From Pseudomonas fuscovaginae SE-1 (GTDB taxonomy: Bacteria > Pseudomonadota > Gammaproteobacteria > Pseudomonadales > Pseudomonadaceae): a stretch of DNA of 52,787 nt. The notes under the pieces were generated by a model. It saw only the letters and a program-made list of their open reading frames with translations. It made no database searches and was not told where the DNA came from. The position numbers and the translations under genes were made by a program. The stretch is from contig NZ_AQOH01000004.1 of the NCBI RefSeq assembly GCF_000364705.1, positions 1 through 52,787 of the forward strand, read 5' to 3'. How positions within the stretch are numbered: position 1 is the first letter of the stretch; every line of letters begins with the position of its first letter. Shown here piece by piece: positions 33,609 through 43,017 of this stretch.

Positions 33609-35699
33609 ATGCCTGCCCCTTATCGCCTGGCGCCCGTCACTTTCGGGCTTTGCGTTCTGCTGTCCGCCGGATTCACCCAAGCCACGACCACCCTGCCGGA
33701 ACTGTCGATCAGCGCCGAGTCCGATCCGGACGATCCACGCGTCAAGGAGGTCAGCACCGCAACCCGCACCGCCACGCCGGCGCGCTACGTTCCTCAGGCC
33801 ATCGACTCGCTGAAGACCGCCAATGTGCTCGACTACGGTACCAACGACCTGGGCAAGGCACTGAGCGGCATTCCCAACGTCAGCAGCGGCGCGGACACCC
33901 GTTTCGACAGCCTGCGAATCCGCGGTTTCGATGCCAGCAACGACTTCTACCTGGACGGTGTCCGCGACGACAGCCAGTACATTCGCGACCTGCACAATAT
34001 CGAACGCATCGAGGTACTCAAGGGCCCCGCCGCAGTCCTCTACGGTCGTGGCAGCCAGGGCGGGATCGTCAATCGGGTCAGCAAGCTGCCGCAGTTCGGA
34101 CGCCGCTCCACGGTCGAGGTGCAGGGTGGCAGCGATGACCTGCGCAGCCTCTACACCGACCTCAGCGTCGATCCCACGCAGGACCTCAGCCTGCGCCTGA
34201 ACCTGGGCAACCAGGACAACAACAGCTTCCGCGACGGCGTCAGCGGTAACCGCCAGTTGTTCGCACCGTCGATGAGCTGGCAACTGACGCCGGACCTGAA
34301 CTGGCTGGTGCAGTACGAATACAGCCGCTACAACCGTACGCCGGATCGCGGTATCCCGGGGATCAACGGTCGCCCGGCCGATGTCGGTCGCGATACCAGC
34401 TACGGCGACCCACGCGACTACATCGACGACAAGGCGCAGTCGCTGCGCTCGAAGCTCACCTATGCACTGAACGACAACTGGCAACTGCGCCACACCCTCG
34501 GGATATTCAAGCTCGACAGCGACTTCGACAACACCTACCTGACCGGCTACAACGCCACGACCCGCCAGGTCGCGCGCCAGCGCTGGCAACAGGACCTCAA
34601 CACCCGCAACCTCTTCAGCAACCTGGAAGCCGAGGGCAGCGTCGACACCTTCGGCTTCGAGCATCGCCTGTTGACCGGCCTGGAGTTGGGCAGCCAGCGC
34701 CGAGATCCGAAGCTCTACACTTCGCTCGCCGCCAACCGTGGTGGCCAGGCAGTGCCCGCACTTGACCTGTTCAAGCCAAACCACAATCTCAGCCACACCG
34801 GCACCATGATGGTATCCAGCGACAACCACACCGAGGTGGAAAGCCGTGCGCTCTACGTGCAGGACCAACTGCGCCTGAACGATCAATGGCAACTGCTCGC
34901 CGGGCTGCGCCATGACCGTTTCGAGGTCGAGACCACCAACAACCTGACCCGCATCAAGGACAGCCGCGACAGTCACAGCACCAGCCCCCGACTGGGGGTG
35001 GTCTGGACGCCGCTGCAGGATCATTCGTTCTACGCATCCTGGAGCAAGAGCTTCTCGCCAGTGGGCGGCGGCCTGATCGGTATCACCCCGAATGCCGCCG
35101 GCAACGGCAACGACCTGAGCCCCGAATTGACCCGGCAAAAGGAAGTCGGCGTAAAAAGCGACTGGCTCGGCGAGAACCTGAGCACCACCCTGGCCGTGTA
35201 TGAGCTGGAGCTCTACAACCGCCGTACCAGCGACCCGCAGAACCCGGGGTTCACCCTGCTCAGCGGCCTGCAGCGCTCACGTGGCGTCGAATTGACCGGC
35301 ACCGGCCGGATCACCGGCAACTGGTACCTGCGCGGCGGCATCGGTCTGCAGGACGCCACCATCGTCAAGGACAACAACGGCTTCGAGGGCAAGCGCGTCG
35401 GTAACGTCGCCAAGCGCAACGGCAGCCTGTTCCTGACCTGGAAGCCGGAAATGGGCTGGTACGCCGAAACCGGCCTGACGCTGGTCGGCGACCGTTACGC
35501 CGACAACGCCAACACCGTGCTCCTGCCAGGCTACGGAACCTGGGATGCCCTGGCCGGGTTCCGTACCCGCGACTGGGACCTGCGCGCCGCGTTGAGCAAC
35601 ATCAGCGACCGCACCTACTACACCTCGGCCACCAGTGCCTTCCAGATCCAGCCGGGAGCCCCGCGCAACCTGGTCGTTACCGGTACCTACAGTTTCTGA
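33609..35699 (+). CDS. TonB-dependent catecholate-type siderophore receptor
   Basis: A 696-residue outer-membrane receptor. A signal peptide (LAPVTFGLCVLLSAGFTQA) is followed by the TonB-box region (LPELSISAES) and a plug domain with LRIRGFDASNDFYLDGVRDD, DLHNIERIEVLKGPAAVLYG and GGIVNRVSK. A 22-strand barrel fills the rest and ends in a C-terminal phenylalanine (GTYSF). Sequence signatures fit Fiu/catecholate-like receptors that import ferric siderophores. No neighbouring tonB, sigma/anti-sigma pair or PiuC-type dioxygenase is present, and there is no N-terminal signalling domain. Likely iron-regulated, given the palindrome upstream. Ends at a bidirectional terminator. Confidence 0.92.
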   Translation: MPAPYRLAPVTFGLCVLLSAGFTQATTTLPELSISAESDPDDPRVKEVSTATRTATPARYVPQAIDSLKTANVLDYGTNDLGKALSGIPNVSSGADTRFDSLRIRGFDASNDFYLDGVRDDSQYIRDLHNIERIEVLKGPAAVLYGRGSQGGIVNRVSKLPQFGRRSTVEVQGGSDDLRSLYTDLSVDPTQDLSLRLNLGNQDNNSFRDGVSGNRQLFAPSMSWQLTPDLNWLVQYEYSRYNRTPDRGIPGINGRPADVGRDTSYGDPRDYIDDKAQSLRSKLTYALNDNWQLRHTLGIFKLDSDFDNTYLTGYNATTRQVARQRWQQDLNTRNLFSNLEAEGSVDTFGFEHRLLTGLELGSQRRDPKLYTSLAANRGGQAVPALDLFKPNHNLSHTGTMMVSSDNHTEVESRALYVQDQLRLNDQWQLLAGLRHDRFEVETTNNLTRIKDSRDSHSTSPRLGVVWTPLQDHSFYASWSKSFSPVGGGLIGITPNAAGNGNDLSPELTRQKEVGVKSDWLGENLSTTLAVYELELYNRRTSDPQNPGFTLLSGLQRSRGVELTGTGRITGNWYLRGGIGLQDATIVKDNNGFEGKRVGNVAKRNGSLFLTWKPEMGWYAETGLTLVGDRYADNANTVLLPGYGTWDALAGFRTRDWDLRAALSNISDRTYYTSATSAFQIQPGAPRNLVVTGTYSF

Positions 35700-35706
35700 C
35701 GCGCAT

Positions 35707-35747
35707 AAAAAACGCCGCTGTCCGGATCGCTCCGGGCAGCGGCGTTT
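35707..35747. terminator. bidirectional intrinsic terminator
   Basis: A long stem (aaaacgccgctg-tccgga / tccggg-cagcggcgtttt) flanked by A-runs on the left and T-runs on the right. It can serve the receptor gene on the plus strand and the small minus-strand gene ending at 35762. Confidence 0.85.
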
Positions 35748-35761
35748 TCGTATAAATCCAT

Positions 35762-35962
35762 TTAACCCTGCAAAACCCCCAGCAATGCCTCCAGTTCAGC
35801 TTCGCTGAACAGGCCCGCGGGGTAGCGGTCGATAATCATTCGACGAGGATCCTGAGCACGGGTTGCACGCGTTCCATTGCTTTTCAACCACTGAGCCAGA
35901 ATTTGAAGCGACTCGCTCGTCACCGACAGGGGATGCGAAACTCGCTCGCTGGCTACGTCCAT
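35762..35962 (-). CDS. small hypothetical protein, 66 residues
   Basis: A short acidic protein that starts MDVASERVSHPLSVTSESLQ and ends YPAGLFSEAELEALLGVLQG. It looks like a small helical cytoplasmic protein. I chose ATG 35962 because AGGAG lies nine bases upstream; the longer frame from 35983 has no ribosome binding site and would include that AGGAG in its coding part. The stop is followed by the bidirectional terminator, which supports a real transcript. I recall similar small unannotated proteins in Pseudomonas, but no function. Confidence 0.55.
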   Translation of the reverse strand: MDVASERVSHPLSVTSESLQILAQWLKSNGTRATRAQDPRRMIIDRYPAGLFSEAELEALLGVLQG

Positions 35963-36105
35963 CTCGGCGCTCTCCTGATTCATGAGCGGCTAAGTTACTC
36001 AAGGTTTATGACAAAACGTCGCAGTCCGAAGACGCTTCGTCTGTACCCCAGGCAGATACAAGAGCTATGCCAAAATGCCACTTCCGCGTGCCAGCATCCA
36101 TAAAA

Positions 36106-36135
36106 AAACCCGCGCCCCATAAGGGCCGCGGGTTT
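36106..36135 (-). terminator. intrinsic terminator of agmatine deiminase
   Basis: A 9-bp stem (aaacccgcg / cgcgggttt) with an inner ccc/ggg pairing, followed on the minus strand by seven T (36102-36108 are A on the plus strand). It lies about 70 bases past the aguA stop. Confidence 0.85.
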
Positions 36136-36207
36136 GATGAAGAAAAATTTACAATGATGCAAAAGTGCCAGTATTTGTCGTGGTGACGCCAGATGTTACA
36201 GCCTCAC

Positions 36208-37314
36208 TCATCCATGGTGCGGCGCAGGTTGTTGTTGGGTAAGACAATGGATATTGCCCCCCCCCAGTAACAACTCACGGCCCGGCACCATCACCACCTC
36301 GTGCTGTGGGAACAGCTTCTGCAGGATCTCCCGGGCAATGGCATCCTTCGGATCGTCGAAGCTCGGCGCGATGATCCCGCCGTTGACGATCAGGAAGTTC
36401 ACATAGGAACCGGCCAGACGTACCGACGGGTTGCGCTCCTGGCTGCCGGCCACCGCATCGACGCCGGCGCATTCTTCCTCGGTGGCGTACAGCGGGCCCG
36501 GAATCGGCATCTTGTGCACCACGAAGGCGCGGCCCTTGGCATCACGGGTGCTTTCCAGCACCTGCATCGCCGCCTGGCAACGCGGGTAGTTCGGATCCTG
36601 CGGATCGTCGGTCCAGGCCAGCAGCACTTCGCCAGGACGCACATAGCAGCAGAAGTTATCCACATGACCGTCGGTTTCGTCGTTGAACAGACCGTCCGGC
36701 AACCAGATCACCTTCTCCACCGACAGGTGCTCGCCAAGGACTTTCTCGATCTCCTCGCGGCTCAGGTGCGGGTTGCGGTTACGATTGAGCAGGCATTCCT
36801 CCGTGGTGATCACCGTGCCCTCGCCATCGACATGGATCGAACCGCCTTCAAGCACGAAGCCTTCGGTGCGGTATTCCTGGCAGCGTTCGATCTCGAGGAT
36901 CTTGCCACCCACCTGCTCGTCACGGTTCCACGGGAAGTACAGGCCGCCGTCGAAGCCGCCCCAGGCATTGAAGCCCCAGTGCACGCCACGAACCTCGCCC
37001 TGGTCGTTAATGACGAAGGTCGGCCCGCTGTCGCGAACCCAGGCATCGTCGCTGGACATTTCCACCACGCGGATGCTCGGCACGTCCAGGCGCGCCCGGG
37101 CGTTTTCGTACTGGCCGGCGGAGACCGCGACTGTCACCGGTTGAAAGCGGGCGATCGCCTTGGCCACTGCGGCATGGGCCGCCTGCGCCGGCTTGCCGCC
37201 CAGGCGCCAGTTGTCCGGGCGCTCGGGCCAGATCATCCAGACCTGGGTCTGGGGGGCCCATTCGGCAGGCATGTGGAAGCCATCGGCGCGAGGGGTGCTG
37301 TGCAGGATACTCAT
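36208..37314 (-). CDS. aguA: agmatine deiminase
   Basis: A 368-residue enzyme of the pentein superfamily that hydrolyses agmatine to N-carbamoylputrescine and ammonia, a step of the arginine decarboxylase route to putrescine. The N-terminal [21 protein letters not shown], the middle [10 protein letters not shown], the HVDNFCCYV segment and catalytic Cys357 in GGGNIHC all match AguA. Length is usual. The partner gene aguB (N-carbamoylputrescine amidohydrolase) is not adjacent in this window. The gene is divergent from rmlB across a 438-base gap containing two copies of an operator-like palindrome. Confidence 0.93.
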   Translation of the reverse strand: MSILHSTPRADGFHMPAEWAPQTQVWMIWPERPDNWRLGGKPAQAAHAAVAKAIARFQPVTVAVSAGQYENARARLDVPSIRVVEMSSDDAWVRDSGPTFVINDQGEVRGVHWGFNAWGGFDGGLYFPWNRDEQVGGKILEIERCQEYRTEGFVLEGGSIHVDGEGTVITTEECLLNRNRNPHLSREEIEKVLGEHLSVEKVIWLPDGLFNDETDGHVDNFCCYVRPGEVLLAWTDDPQDPNYPRCQAAMQVLESTRDAKGRAFVVHKMPIPGPLYATEEECAGVDAVAGSQERNPSVRLAGSYVNFLIVNGGIIAPSFDDPKDAIAREILQKLFPQHEVVMVPGRELLLGGGNIHCLTQQQPAPHHG

Positions 37315-37372
37315 GGGGATCAGGACTCCGGGGAACCGTCGAAAGTTTCAGGGCATGTGGCACCCACTTTAT

Positions 37373-37390
37373 AGCCGATAAAAATCGGCT
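37373..37390. promoter_or_regulatory. operator-like inverted repeat, copy 1
   Basis: AGCCGAT-AAAA-ATCGGCT, a perfect 7-4-7 inverted repeat with the core CGATAAAAATCG, about 60 bases upstream of the aguA start and followed on the plus strand by TTTAAAG. A second copy of the core lies 62 bases away. Confidence 0.45.
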
Positions 37391-37437
37391 TTTAAAGCTA
37401 AAGAAGTATTTACAACCTTTCAGAAAGCAAATTTTAT

Positions 37438-37449
37438 CGATAACAATCG
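37438..37449. promoter_or_regulatory. operator-like inverted repeat, copy 2
   Basis: CGATAACAATCG, differing from copy 1 by one base in the core and followed by ACTTAAAG. The 62-base distance is close to six helical turns, so both would face the same side of the DNA. Confidence 0.45.
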
Positions 37450-37752
37450 ACTTAAAGAACAAAGTCTGCCTGGGGAAAGCGGCCCTCAAAGCCGCTCGTC
37501 CAGTACCTCCGACAGCCTGTCGACGAAACAGTCCACAATACGTGACGGACCGACGAGGCGAGCAACATGCAACGACTCCCTGAAGTTTTATCGGATGTCT
37601 CTGTCGCCATCGGCGCCGTCAATACGCAAGCACGAAGTAAAGTAGGAAGAGTCGACACCGATACAGGAGCAATCGCACTTGCACCGCTGCGTCCCTACCC
37701 ACAAGCTATGCTGCATCCATCGAATGTCCGTCTAAGGAAAAGGCACACCGAC

Positions 37753-38835
37753 ATGCGTATTCTAGTCACCGGCGGCGCCGGCTTTATCGGTTCCGCCCTG
37801 ATTCGGCACCTGATCCGCAACACCGAGCACGAAGTGCTCAACCTCGACAAGCTGACCTACGCCGGTAACCTCGAGTCGCTGACCAGCATCGCGACCGACA
37901 CCCGCTACGAGTTCGTCCAGGCCGATATCGTCGATCAGGCCACGGTCAGCGCGGTGCTGGGCCGCTTCCAGCCCCACGCGATCATGCACCTGGCCGCCGA
38001 ATCCCATGTCGACCGCTCCATCGACGGCCCGTCGGACTTCATCCAGACCAATATCGTCGGCACCTACAGCCTGCTGGAAGCCGCCCGCGACTACTGGTCG
38101 AAACTGGCCACGCCGGAAAAAAGCGCCTTTCGCTTCCACCACATCTCCACCGACGAAGTGTACGGCGACCTGCATGGCGTCGATGACCTGTTCACCGAAA
38201 CCACCCCGTACGCCCCCAGCTCGCCGTACTCGGCAAGCAAGGCCGCGTCCGACCACCTGGTTCGCGCCTGGCACCGTACCTATGGCCTGCCGGTGCTGCT
38301 GACCAACTGCTCGAACAACTACGGGCCGTTCCACTTCCCGGAAAAGCTCATTCCGCTGGTGATCCTCAATGCCCTGGCCGGCAAGCCGCTGCCGGTGTAT
38401 GGCGACGGCCGGCAGGTCCGCGACTGGCTGTTCGTCGAGGACCACGCCCGCGCCCTGGTCAAGGTGGTGACCGATGGCGTGGTCGGCGAGACCTACAATA
38501 TCGGTGGCCATAACGAGCAGAAGAACATCGATGTGGTCCGTGGTATCTGCGCCCTGCTGGAAGAACTGGCGCCCACCCGCCCCGCTGGCGTGGCGCGGTT
38601 CGCCGACCTGATCACCTTCGTCAAGGACCGCCCGGGCCACGACCTGCGCTACGCCATCGACGCCGGCAAGATCGAACGCGAACTGGGCTGGACCCCGGAA
38701 GAAACCTTCGAAAGCGGTCTGCGCAAGACCGTGCAGTGGTATCTGCAGAACCTGGAATGGTGCCGCCGGGTACAGGACGGCAGCTACCAGGGCGAACGCC
38801 TGGGTTCCCTCGACCACAAGGAATTGTTGGCATGA
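37753..38835 (+). CDS. rmlB: dTDP-glucose 4,6-dehydratase
   Basis: A 360-residue extended short-chain dehydrogenase that converts dTDP-glucose to dTDP-4-keto-6-deoxyglucose, the second step of dTDP-L-rhamnose synthesis. The NAD loop is TGGAGFIGS near the N-terminus; the active-site region has [11 protein letters not shown] and [11 protein letters not shown] chose ATG 37753 ([10 protein letters not shown]) because the family begins there and an AGG lies upstream. It overlaps rmlA (ATGATG) and heads the order rmlB-A-C-D. Confidence 0.95.
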   Translation: MRILVTGGAGFIGSALIRHLIRNTEHEVLNLDKLTYAGNLESLTSIATDTRYEFVQADIVDQATVSAVLGRFQPHAIMHLAAESHVDRSIDGPSDFIQTNIVGTYSLLEAARDYWSKLATPEKSAFRFHHISTDEVYGDLHGVDDLFTETTPYAPSSPYSASKAASDHLVRAWHRTYGLPVLLTNCSNNYGPFHFPEKLIPLVILNALAGKPLPVYGDGRQVRDWLFVEDHARALVKVVTDGVVGETYNIGGHNEQKNIDVVRGICALLEELAPTRPAGVARFADLITFVKDRPGHDLRYAIDAGKIERELGWTPEETFESGLRKTVQWYLQNLEWCRRVQDGSYQGERLGSLDHKELLA

Positions 38836-39707
38836 TGAAAGGCATCGTACTGGCCGGTGGCTCCGGCACCCGCCTGCACCCGATCACCCTCGGGGTGTCC
38901 AAGCAACTACTGCCGATCTACGACAAGCCGATGATCTACTACCCGATTTCGGTGCTGATGCTGGCCGGCATTCGCGAAATCCTGATCATTTCCACCCCGC
39001 AGGACCTGCCGCAGTACCGCAACCTGCTGGGCGATGGCAACCAGTTCGGCGTGCACTTCAGCTATGCCGAGCAGCCGTCCCCGGACGGCCTGGCCCAGGC
39101 GTTCCTGATCGGAGAGGAATTCATCGGCCAGGATCCGGTATGCCTGATCCTGGGCGACAACATCTTCCACGGCCAGTCCTTCAGCACCCAACTGCAAAGA
39201 GCCTCCCGCCAACCAAAGGGTGCAACGGTCTTCGGCTACCGGGTCAAGGACCCGGAGCGTTTCGGCGTGATCGACTTCGACGAGGAGGGCCGGGCACTGT
39301 CCATCGAAGAGAAACCGGCCAAGCCAAAATCCAGCTACGCGGTCACCGGCCTGTATTTCTATGACAACGATGTGATCGAGATCGCCAAGGCGGTCAAGCC
39401 GTCAGCACGTGGAGAACTGGAAATCACCGATGTCAACAATACCTACCTGAAACGTGGAGACTTGCAAGTAGAGCGCTTCGGACGTGGCTTTGCGTGGTTA
39501 GACACCGGCACCCACGACAGTCTGCTGGAAGCCTCGCAATACGTTCAAACCATTGAACACCGCCAAGGTCTCAAAGTTGCGTGCCTGGAAGAAATTGCCT
39601 ACCAGAATCGCTGGATCGATCGCGAGCACTTGCTCGAACGTGCCAGGTATTTTGGCAAAACCGGATATGGGCAGTATCTCTTTACTCTCGCAGGAGAAAC
39701 TCCATGA
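38832..39707 (+). CDS. rmlA: glucose-1-phosphate thymidylyltransferase
   Basis: A 291-residue nucleotidyltransferase that makes dTDP-glucose from dTTP and glucose-1-phosphate, the first and feedback-controlled step of dTDP-rhamnose synthesis. The signature [14 protein letters not shown] is at the N-terminus, followed by [14 protein letters not shown] and LGDNIFHG. Start is ATG 38832 or the adjacent ATG 38835; both overlap the rmlB stop. Its own stop overlaps the rmlC start. Confidence 0.95.
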   Translation: MMKGIVLAGGSGTRLHPITLGVSKQLLPIYDKPMIYYPISVLMLAGIREILIISTPQDLPQYRNLLGDGNQFGVHFSYAEQPSPDGLAQAFLIGEEFIGQDPVCLILGDNIFHGQSFSTQLQRASRQPKGATVFGYRVKDPERFGVIDFDEEGRALSIEEKPAKPKSSYAVTGLYFYDNDVIEIAKAVKPSARGELEITDVNNTYLKRGDLQVERFGRGFAWLDTGTHDSLLEASQYVQTIEHRQGLKVACLEEIAYQNRWIDREHLLERARYFGKTGYGQYLFTLAGETP

Positions 39708-40249
39708 ACGTGACGACCTCCGATCTGCAAGGCGTGCTGATTCTCGAACCCAAGGTATACGGTGACGCTCGGGGGTTCTTCTATGAAAGCTTCAATGCTC
39801 GTGATTTTGAAAGGGCAACGGGTCTTGCGGTCAATTTCGTGCAGGACAACCACTCCCGCTCGCAACGCGGCGTACTGCGCGGCCTGCACTACCAACTGGA
39901 ACATACCCAAGGCAAGCTCGTGCGCGTGACCGCTGGCGAAGTACTCGATGTCGCGGTGGATATCCGCCGCAGTTCGCCGAACTTCGGCAAGTGGGCCAGT
40001 GTACGCCTCTCGGCCGAGAACAATCGCCAACTGTGGATACCCGAAGGCTTTGCCCACGGTTTCGTGGTCCTCAGCGACTACGCCGAATTCCTCTACAAGA
40101 CTACCGACTACTACACCCCCAGCGCCGAGCGCACCATCCGCTGGGACGACCCGACCCTGGCCATCGACTGGGAATTCGAAGGGGTTCCGCAGCTCTCGGT
40201 CAAGGATCAGAACGGTAAACCCCTGCACGAGGCCGATCTGTTCGAATGA
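39704..40249 (+). CDS. rmlC: dTDP-4-dehydrorhamnose 3,5-epimerase
   Basis: A 181-residue cupin epimerase. The motif [20 protein letters not shown] holds the catalytic histidine region, and the C-terminal part carries VPEGFAHG-like [15 protein letters not shown] and the YKTTDYY segment. Length is standard. ATG 39704 has CAGGAG seven bases upstream and overlaps the rmlA stop (ATGA). It epimerises C3 and C5 of the 4-keto sugar before reduction by RmlD. Confidence 0.95.
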   Translation: MNVTTSDLQGVLILEPKVYGDARGFFYESFNARDFERATGLAVNFVQDNHSRSQRGVLRGLHYQLEHTQGKLVRVTAGEVLDVAVDIRRSSPNFGKWASVRLSAENNRQLWIPEGFAHGFVVLSDYAEFLYKTTDYYTPSAERTIRWDDPTLAIDWEFEGVPQLSVKDQNGKPLHEADLFE

Positions 40250-41130
40250 GCACATCTCCCCTGAAAATCCTCATCAGCGGCCAACATGGCCAGGTTTCCC
40301 GCGAGTTGCAGAAGCGTCTGGGCGACCTTGGCCAACTGATCGTGCTCGGACGCGACCAGCTCGACCTCGCGCACCCCGAGCAGATCCGCCAGCAGGTCCG
40401 CGCCCACCGTCCGGACCTGATCATCAACGCCGCCGCCCATACCGCCGTCGACCAGGCCGAGTCCGAACCGGACCTGGCCTTCGCGATCAACGCCACGGCA
40501 CCCGGCGTGCTCGCCCAGGAGGCCGCCGACCTCGGCGTCCCGCTGATCCACTACTCCACCGACTACGTGTTCGATGGCAGCAAGGCCGAGCCCTACACCG
40601 AGGACGATGAAACCAACCCGCTGAACGTCTACGGGCGCAGCAAGCTGGCCGGCGAGCGGGCCATCGCCACCGCCCAGGGGCAGCACCTGATCCTGCGCAC
40701 CAGTTGGGTCTACTCCAGCCATGGGCGCAACTTCCTGCTGACCATGCAGCGGCTGCTGCAGGAGAAACCGGAACTGCGCATCGTCGCCGACCAGGTCGGG
40801 GCACCGACCTGGGCCGGGACCATCGCCACCAGCACCCGCGCCCTGATCGAGCGCTGGCAGGCCGGCCAGGCCGGCGCCTGGGGTACCTACCACCTGACCG
40901 CCAGCGGTGAAACCTCGTGGTTCGGCTTCGCCCAGGCGATCGGCGAACAACTGCTGGCCCTGAACAAGCCCTGCGCAATTCTCGAAGCGATCCCGTCGAG
41001 TGCCTACCCGACGCCGGCCACCCGCCCGCTGAATTCGCGCCTGGACTGCAGCCGCCTGTTGCGCGAATGGCAGGTGAGCCAACCGGACTGGCACACCGCA
41101 TTGCGCGAGTGTCTCGCCGAACAGGGCTGA
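40246..41130 (+). CDS. rmlD: dTDP-4-dehydrorhamnose reductase
   Basis: A 294-residue short-chain reductase that completes dTDP-L-rhamnose. The N-terminal ISGQHGQVSRELQ is the nucleotide loop, NAAAHTAVDQAE, YSTDYVFDG and the active-site YGRSKLAGE follow. Its ATG overlaps the rmlC stop. It is the last gene of the rml group here, so the order rmlBACD differs from the rmlBDAC order I know from P. aeruginosa. The dctB gene begins 72 bases later on the same strand. Confidence 0.95.
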   Translation: MSTSPLKILISGQHGQVSRELQKRLGDLGQLIVLGRDQLDLAHPEQIRQQVRAHRPDLIINAAAHTAVDQAESEPDLAFAINATAPGVLAQEAADLGVPLIHYSTDYVFDGSKAEPYTEDDETNPLNVYGRSKLAGERAIATAQGQHLILRTSWVYSSHGRNFLLTMQRLLQEKPELRIVADQVGAPTWAGTIATSTRALIERWQAGQAGAWGTYHLTASGETSWFGFAQAIGEQLLALNKPCAILEAIPSSAYPTPATRPLNSRLDCSRLLREWQVSQPDWHTALRECLAEQG

Positions 41131-41202
41131 GGCCGGCGAAACGTCATTTATTGATTGCCCGCCCTCCCCCATAATGCGTCGGACCAAACCGGCGCACTCC
41201 CG

Positions 41203-43017
41203 ATGATCACGACTCCCCCCATTCCACGCAGACCCCGCTGGCGCAGCCTGGCCCTGCTGTTCCTCTGCCTGGCGCCGCTGCTATGGCCATTGGAACATCT
41301 CGCCGAGCGCTACTACCGCAGCGAACTGGTGAGCCAGAACCGCCAGACCCTCGACCTCTACGTCGCCAACCTGCTGGGTACCCTGCACCGCTATGAGGTC
41401 CTGCCGCAGATCCTCGGCGATCTGCCGGCCCTGCGCGCCGTACTCGCCGAACCGGACCGGAACCTGCGCCTGGAAAGCGCCAACAGTCTGCTGCGCGACA
41501 TCTGCAACCAGACCGGTGCCGAAGTCATGTACCTGATGGACACCAGCGGCAAGACCCTCGCCGCCTCCAACTGGGACAAGCACGACAGCTTCCTCGGCCG
41601 CAATTTCGCCTTCCGCCCCTACTTCAGCGAAGCCATGGCCGGTCGCCTGGGGCGTTTCTTCGGCCTCGGCACCACCTCGGGCAAGCGCGGCTACTTCTTC
41701 GCCGCGGCGGTACGCGACGGCGACAAGGTGATCGGCGCGCTGGTGGTCAAGGTCGACCTGGACCACACCGAAAGCCTCTGGGGCAAGAGCCCCGAACAAC
41801 TGCTGGTGACCGACCATAACGGCGTGGTCATCCTGACCTCGCGGGCGGACTGGCGCTTTCGCGCAACCCGTTCCCTGAACGGCAGCGAACGCGATGCCAT
41901 CACCGCGATCCAGCCTTATCCAACACGCAATCCGCAGCCGCTGAACATCAATCCCGAGGCCTGGCTGACCCAAACCCGGCAGATCGACGAGACCGGCTGG
42001 AGCGTCAGCATCCTCGCCCCACGGACGCTGATCGACCGTCCCGTGCGGACCGTGGTCGCGGTCGGCGGCGCCACTCTGCTGGTGCTGATGCTGCTGCTCG
42101 GGCTGATGATGCAGCGCCGGCGGCACTACCTGGAACGAATCGCCTTCGAGGCCAAGGCCCGCCGCGAGCTGGAAATGCGCGTCGCCGAACGGACCAGTGA
42201 TCTGGAAGGACTCAACCGCCGACTCAAGCAGGAAGTGCTGGAGCGCGAACATGCCCAGCAGGAACTGGTACGCGCCCAGGACGACCTGGTCCAGGCCGGC
42301 AAGCTTTCGGCACTGGGGACCATGTCGGCGAGCATCAGCCACGAGCTCAACCAGCCACTGGCGGCGATCCGCAGCTACGCGGAAAACGCCGAAGTGCTGC
42401 TCGACCACCAGCGTACCGACGACGCCCGTGGCAACCTCAAGCTGATCAGCGAACTGACCGGGCGCATGGCCTCGATCATCGCCCACCTGCGCGCTTTCGC
42501 CCGCCGCGACCGGCATGCCCCGGAAAGCGTGGCCCTGCAGCCGGCGCTCGACGACGCCCTGGCCCTGCTGGCCAAGCGCAGGCGGGCGATGGAAGTCGAA
42601 CTGATCCGCGACCTGCCGGCCGCTGCGCTGTGGGTCGAGGCCGGTGAAACCCGGCTGCGCCAGGTGCTCGGCAACCTGTTGGCGAACGCCCTCGACGCCC
42701 TGACCGAAAAGGGCCCACCGCGCAAGCTCTGGCTGAGCGCCCAGGCGTCGCCGGAAGGCGTGACCCTGACCATTCGCGACAACGGCCCGGGCTTCTGTCT
42801 CGAAGCACTGGATCGCGCCGGCGAACCGTTCTACACCACCAAGACGCGCACCCAGGGCCTCGGCCTGGGCCTGGCGATCTGTGACTCCCTGATGCGCGCC
42901 TTCGGTGGCGAACTGCTGTTCGCCAACCACCGCGAAGGCGGCGCCCTGATTACCCTGCGGATGCGCGCCGGTGCGCCCGGGGTCAGCCTGCAACCGGCCG
43001 AGGATTCGAGTGTATGA
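41203..43017 (+). CDS. dctB: sensor histidine kinase of the DctB type
   Basis: A 604-residue inner-membrane kinase. Two membrane helices (about 13-31 and 281-303) enclose a periplasmic ligand-binding region of about 250 residues, as in double-Cache/PAS-like C4-dicarboxylate sensors. The phosphorylated His380 is in SASISHELNQPLAAIRSYAE, and the ATPase domain follows with NLLANALDA and LGLGLAICDSL. The family senses succinate, fumarate and malate. I chose ATG 41203 (MITTPPIPRR); the ribosome binding site is poor. It is coupled to dctD by an ATGA overlap. From memory, DctB/DctD adjoin rml in P. aeruginosa too, where dctPQM follow; here no transporter gene follows. Confidence 0.85.
   Translation: MITTPPIPRRPRWRSLALLFLCLAPLLWPLEHLAERYYRSELVSQNRQTLDLYVANLLGTLHRYEVLPQILGDLPALRAVLAEPDRNLRLESANSLLRDICNQTGAEVMYLMDTSGKTLAASNWDKHDSFLGRNFAFRPYFSEAMAGRLGRFFGLGTTSGKRGYFFAAAVRDGDKVIGALVVKVDLDHTESLWGKSPEQLLVTDHNGVVILTSRADWRFRATRSLNGSERDAITAIQPYPTRNPQPLNINPEAWLTQTRQIDETGWSVSILAPRTLIDRPVRTVVAVGGATLLVLMLLLGLMMQRRRHYLERIAFEAKARRELEMRVAERTSDLEGLNRRLKQEVLEREHAQQELVRAQDDLVQAGKLSALGTMSASISHELNQPLAAIRSYAENAEVLLDHQRTDDARGNLKLISELTGRMASIIAHLRAFARRDRHAPESVALQPALDDALALLAKRRRAMEVELIRDLPAAALWVEAGETRLRQVLGNLLANALDALTEKGPPRKLWLSAQASPEGVTLTIRDNGPGFCLEALDRAGEPFYTTKTRTQGLGLGLAICDSLMRAFGGELLFANHREGGALITLRMRAGAPGVSLQPAEDSSV

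Larger units (their letters stand above)
37315..37752. promoter_or_regulatory. aguA-rmlB divergent intergenic region
   Basis: A 438-base gap. The aguA-proximal part (37360-37460) is A/T-rich and carries two related palindromes. A reading frame continuous with rmlB runs from 37567, but the residues it adds are unlike RmlB, so I treat it as leader. An AAGG-rich stretch just before 37753 serves as the rmlB ribosome binding site. No further gene is supported. Confidence 0.6.

Noticed and set aside
33519..35138. 539-residue minus-strand open frame
   Set aside because: Antisense to the siderophore receptor, which has signal peptide, plug and barrel motifs.
37567..37752. 62-codon N-terminal extension of rmlB
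   Set aside because: RmlB proteins begin at the [10 protein letters not shown] equivalent and the extra residues look like untranslated leader.
38736..38831. N-terminal extension of rmlA overlapping rmlB
   Set aside because: The family start [10 protein letters not shown] lies exactly at the rmlB stop with an ATGA overlap.
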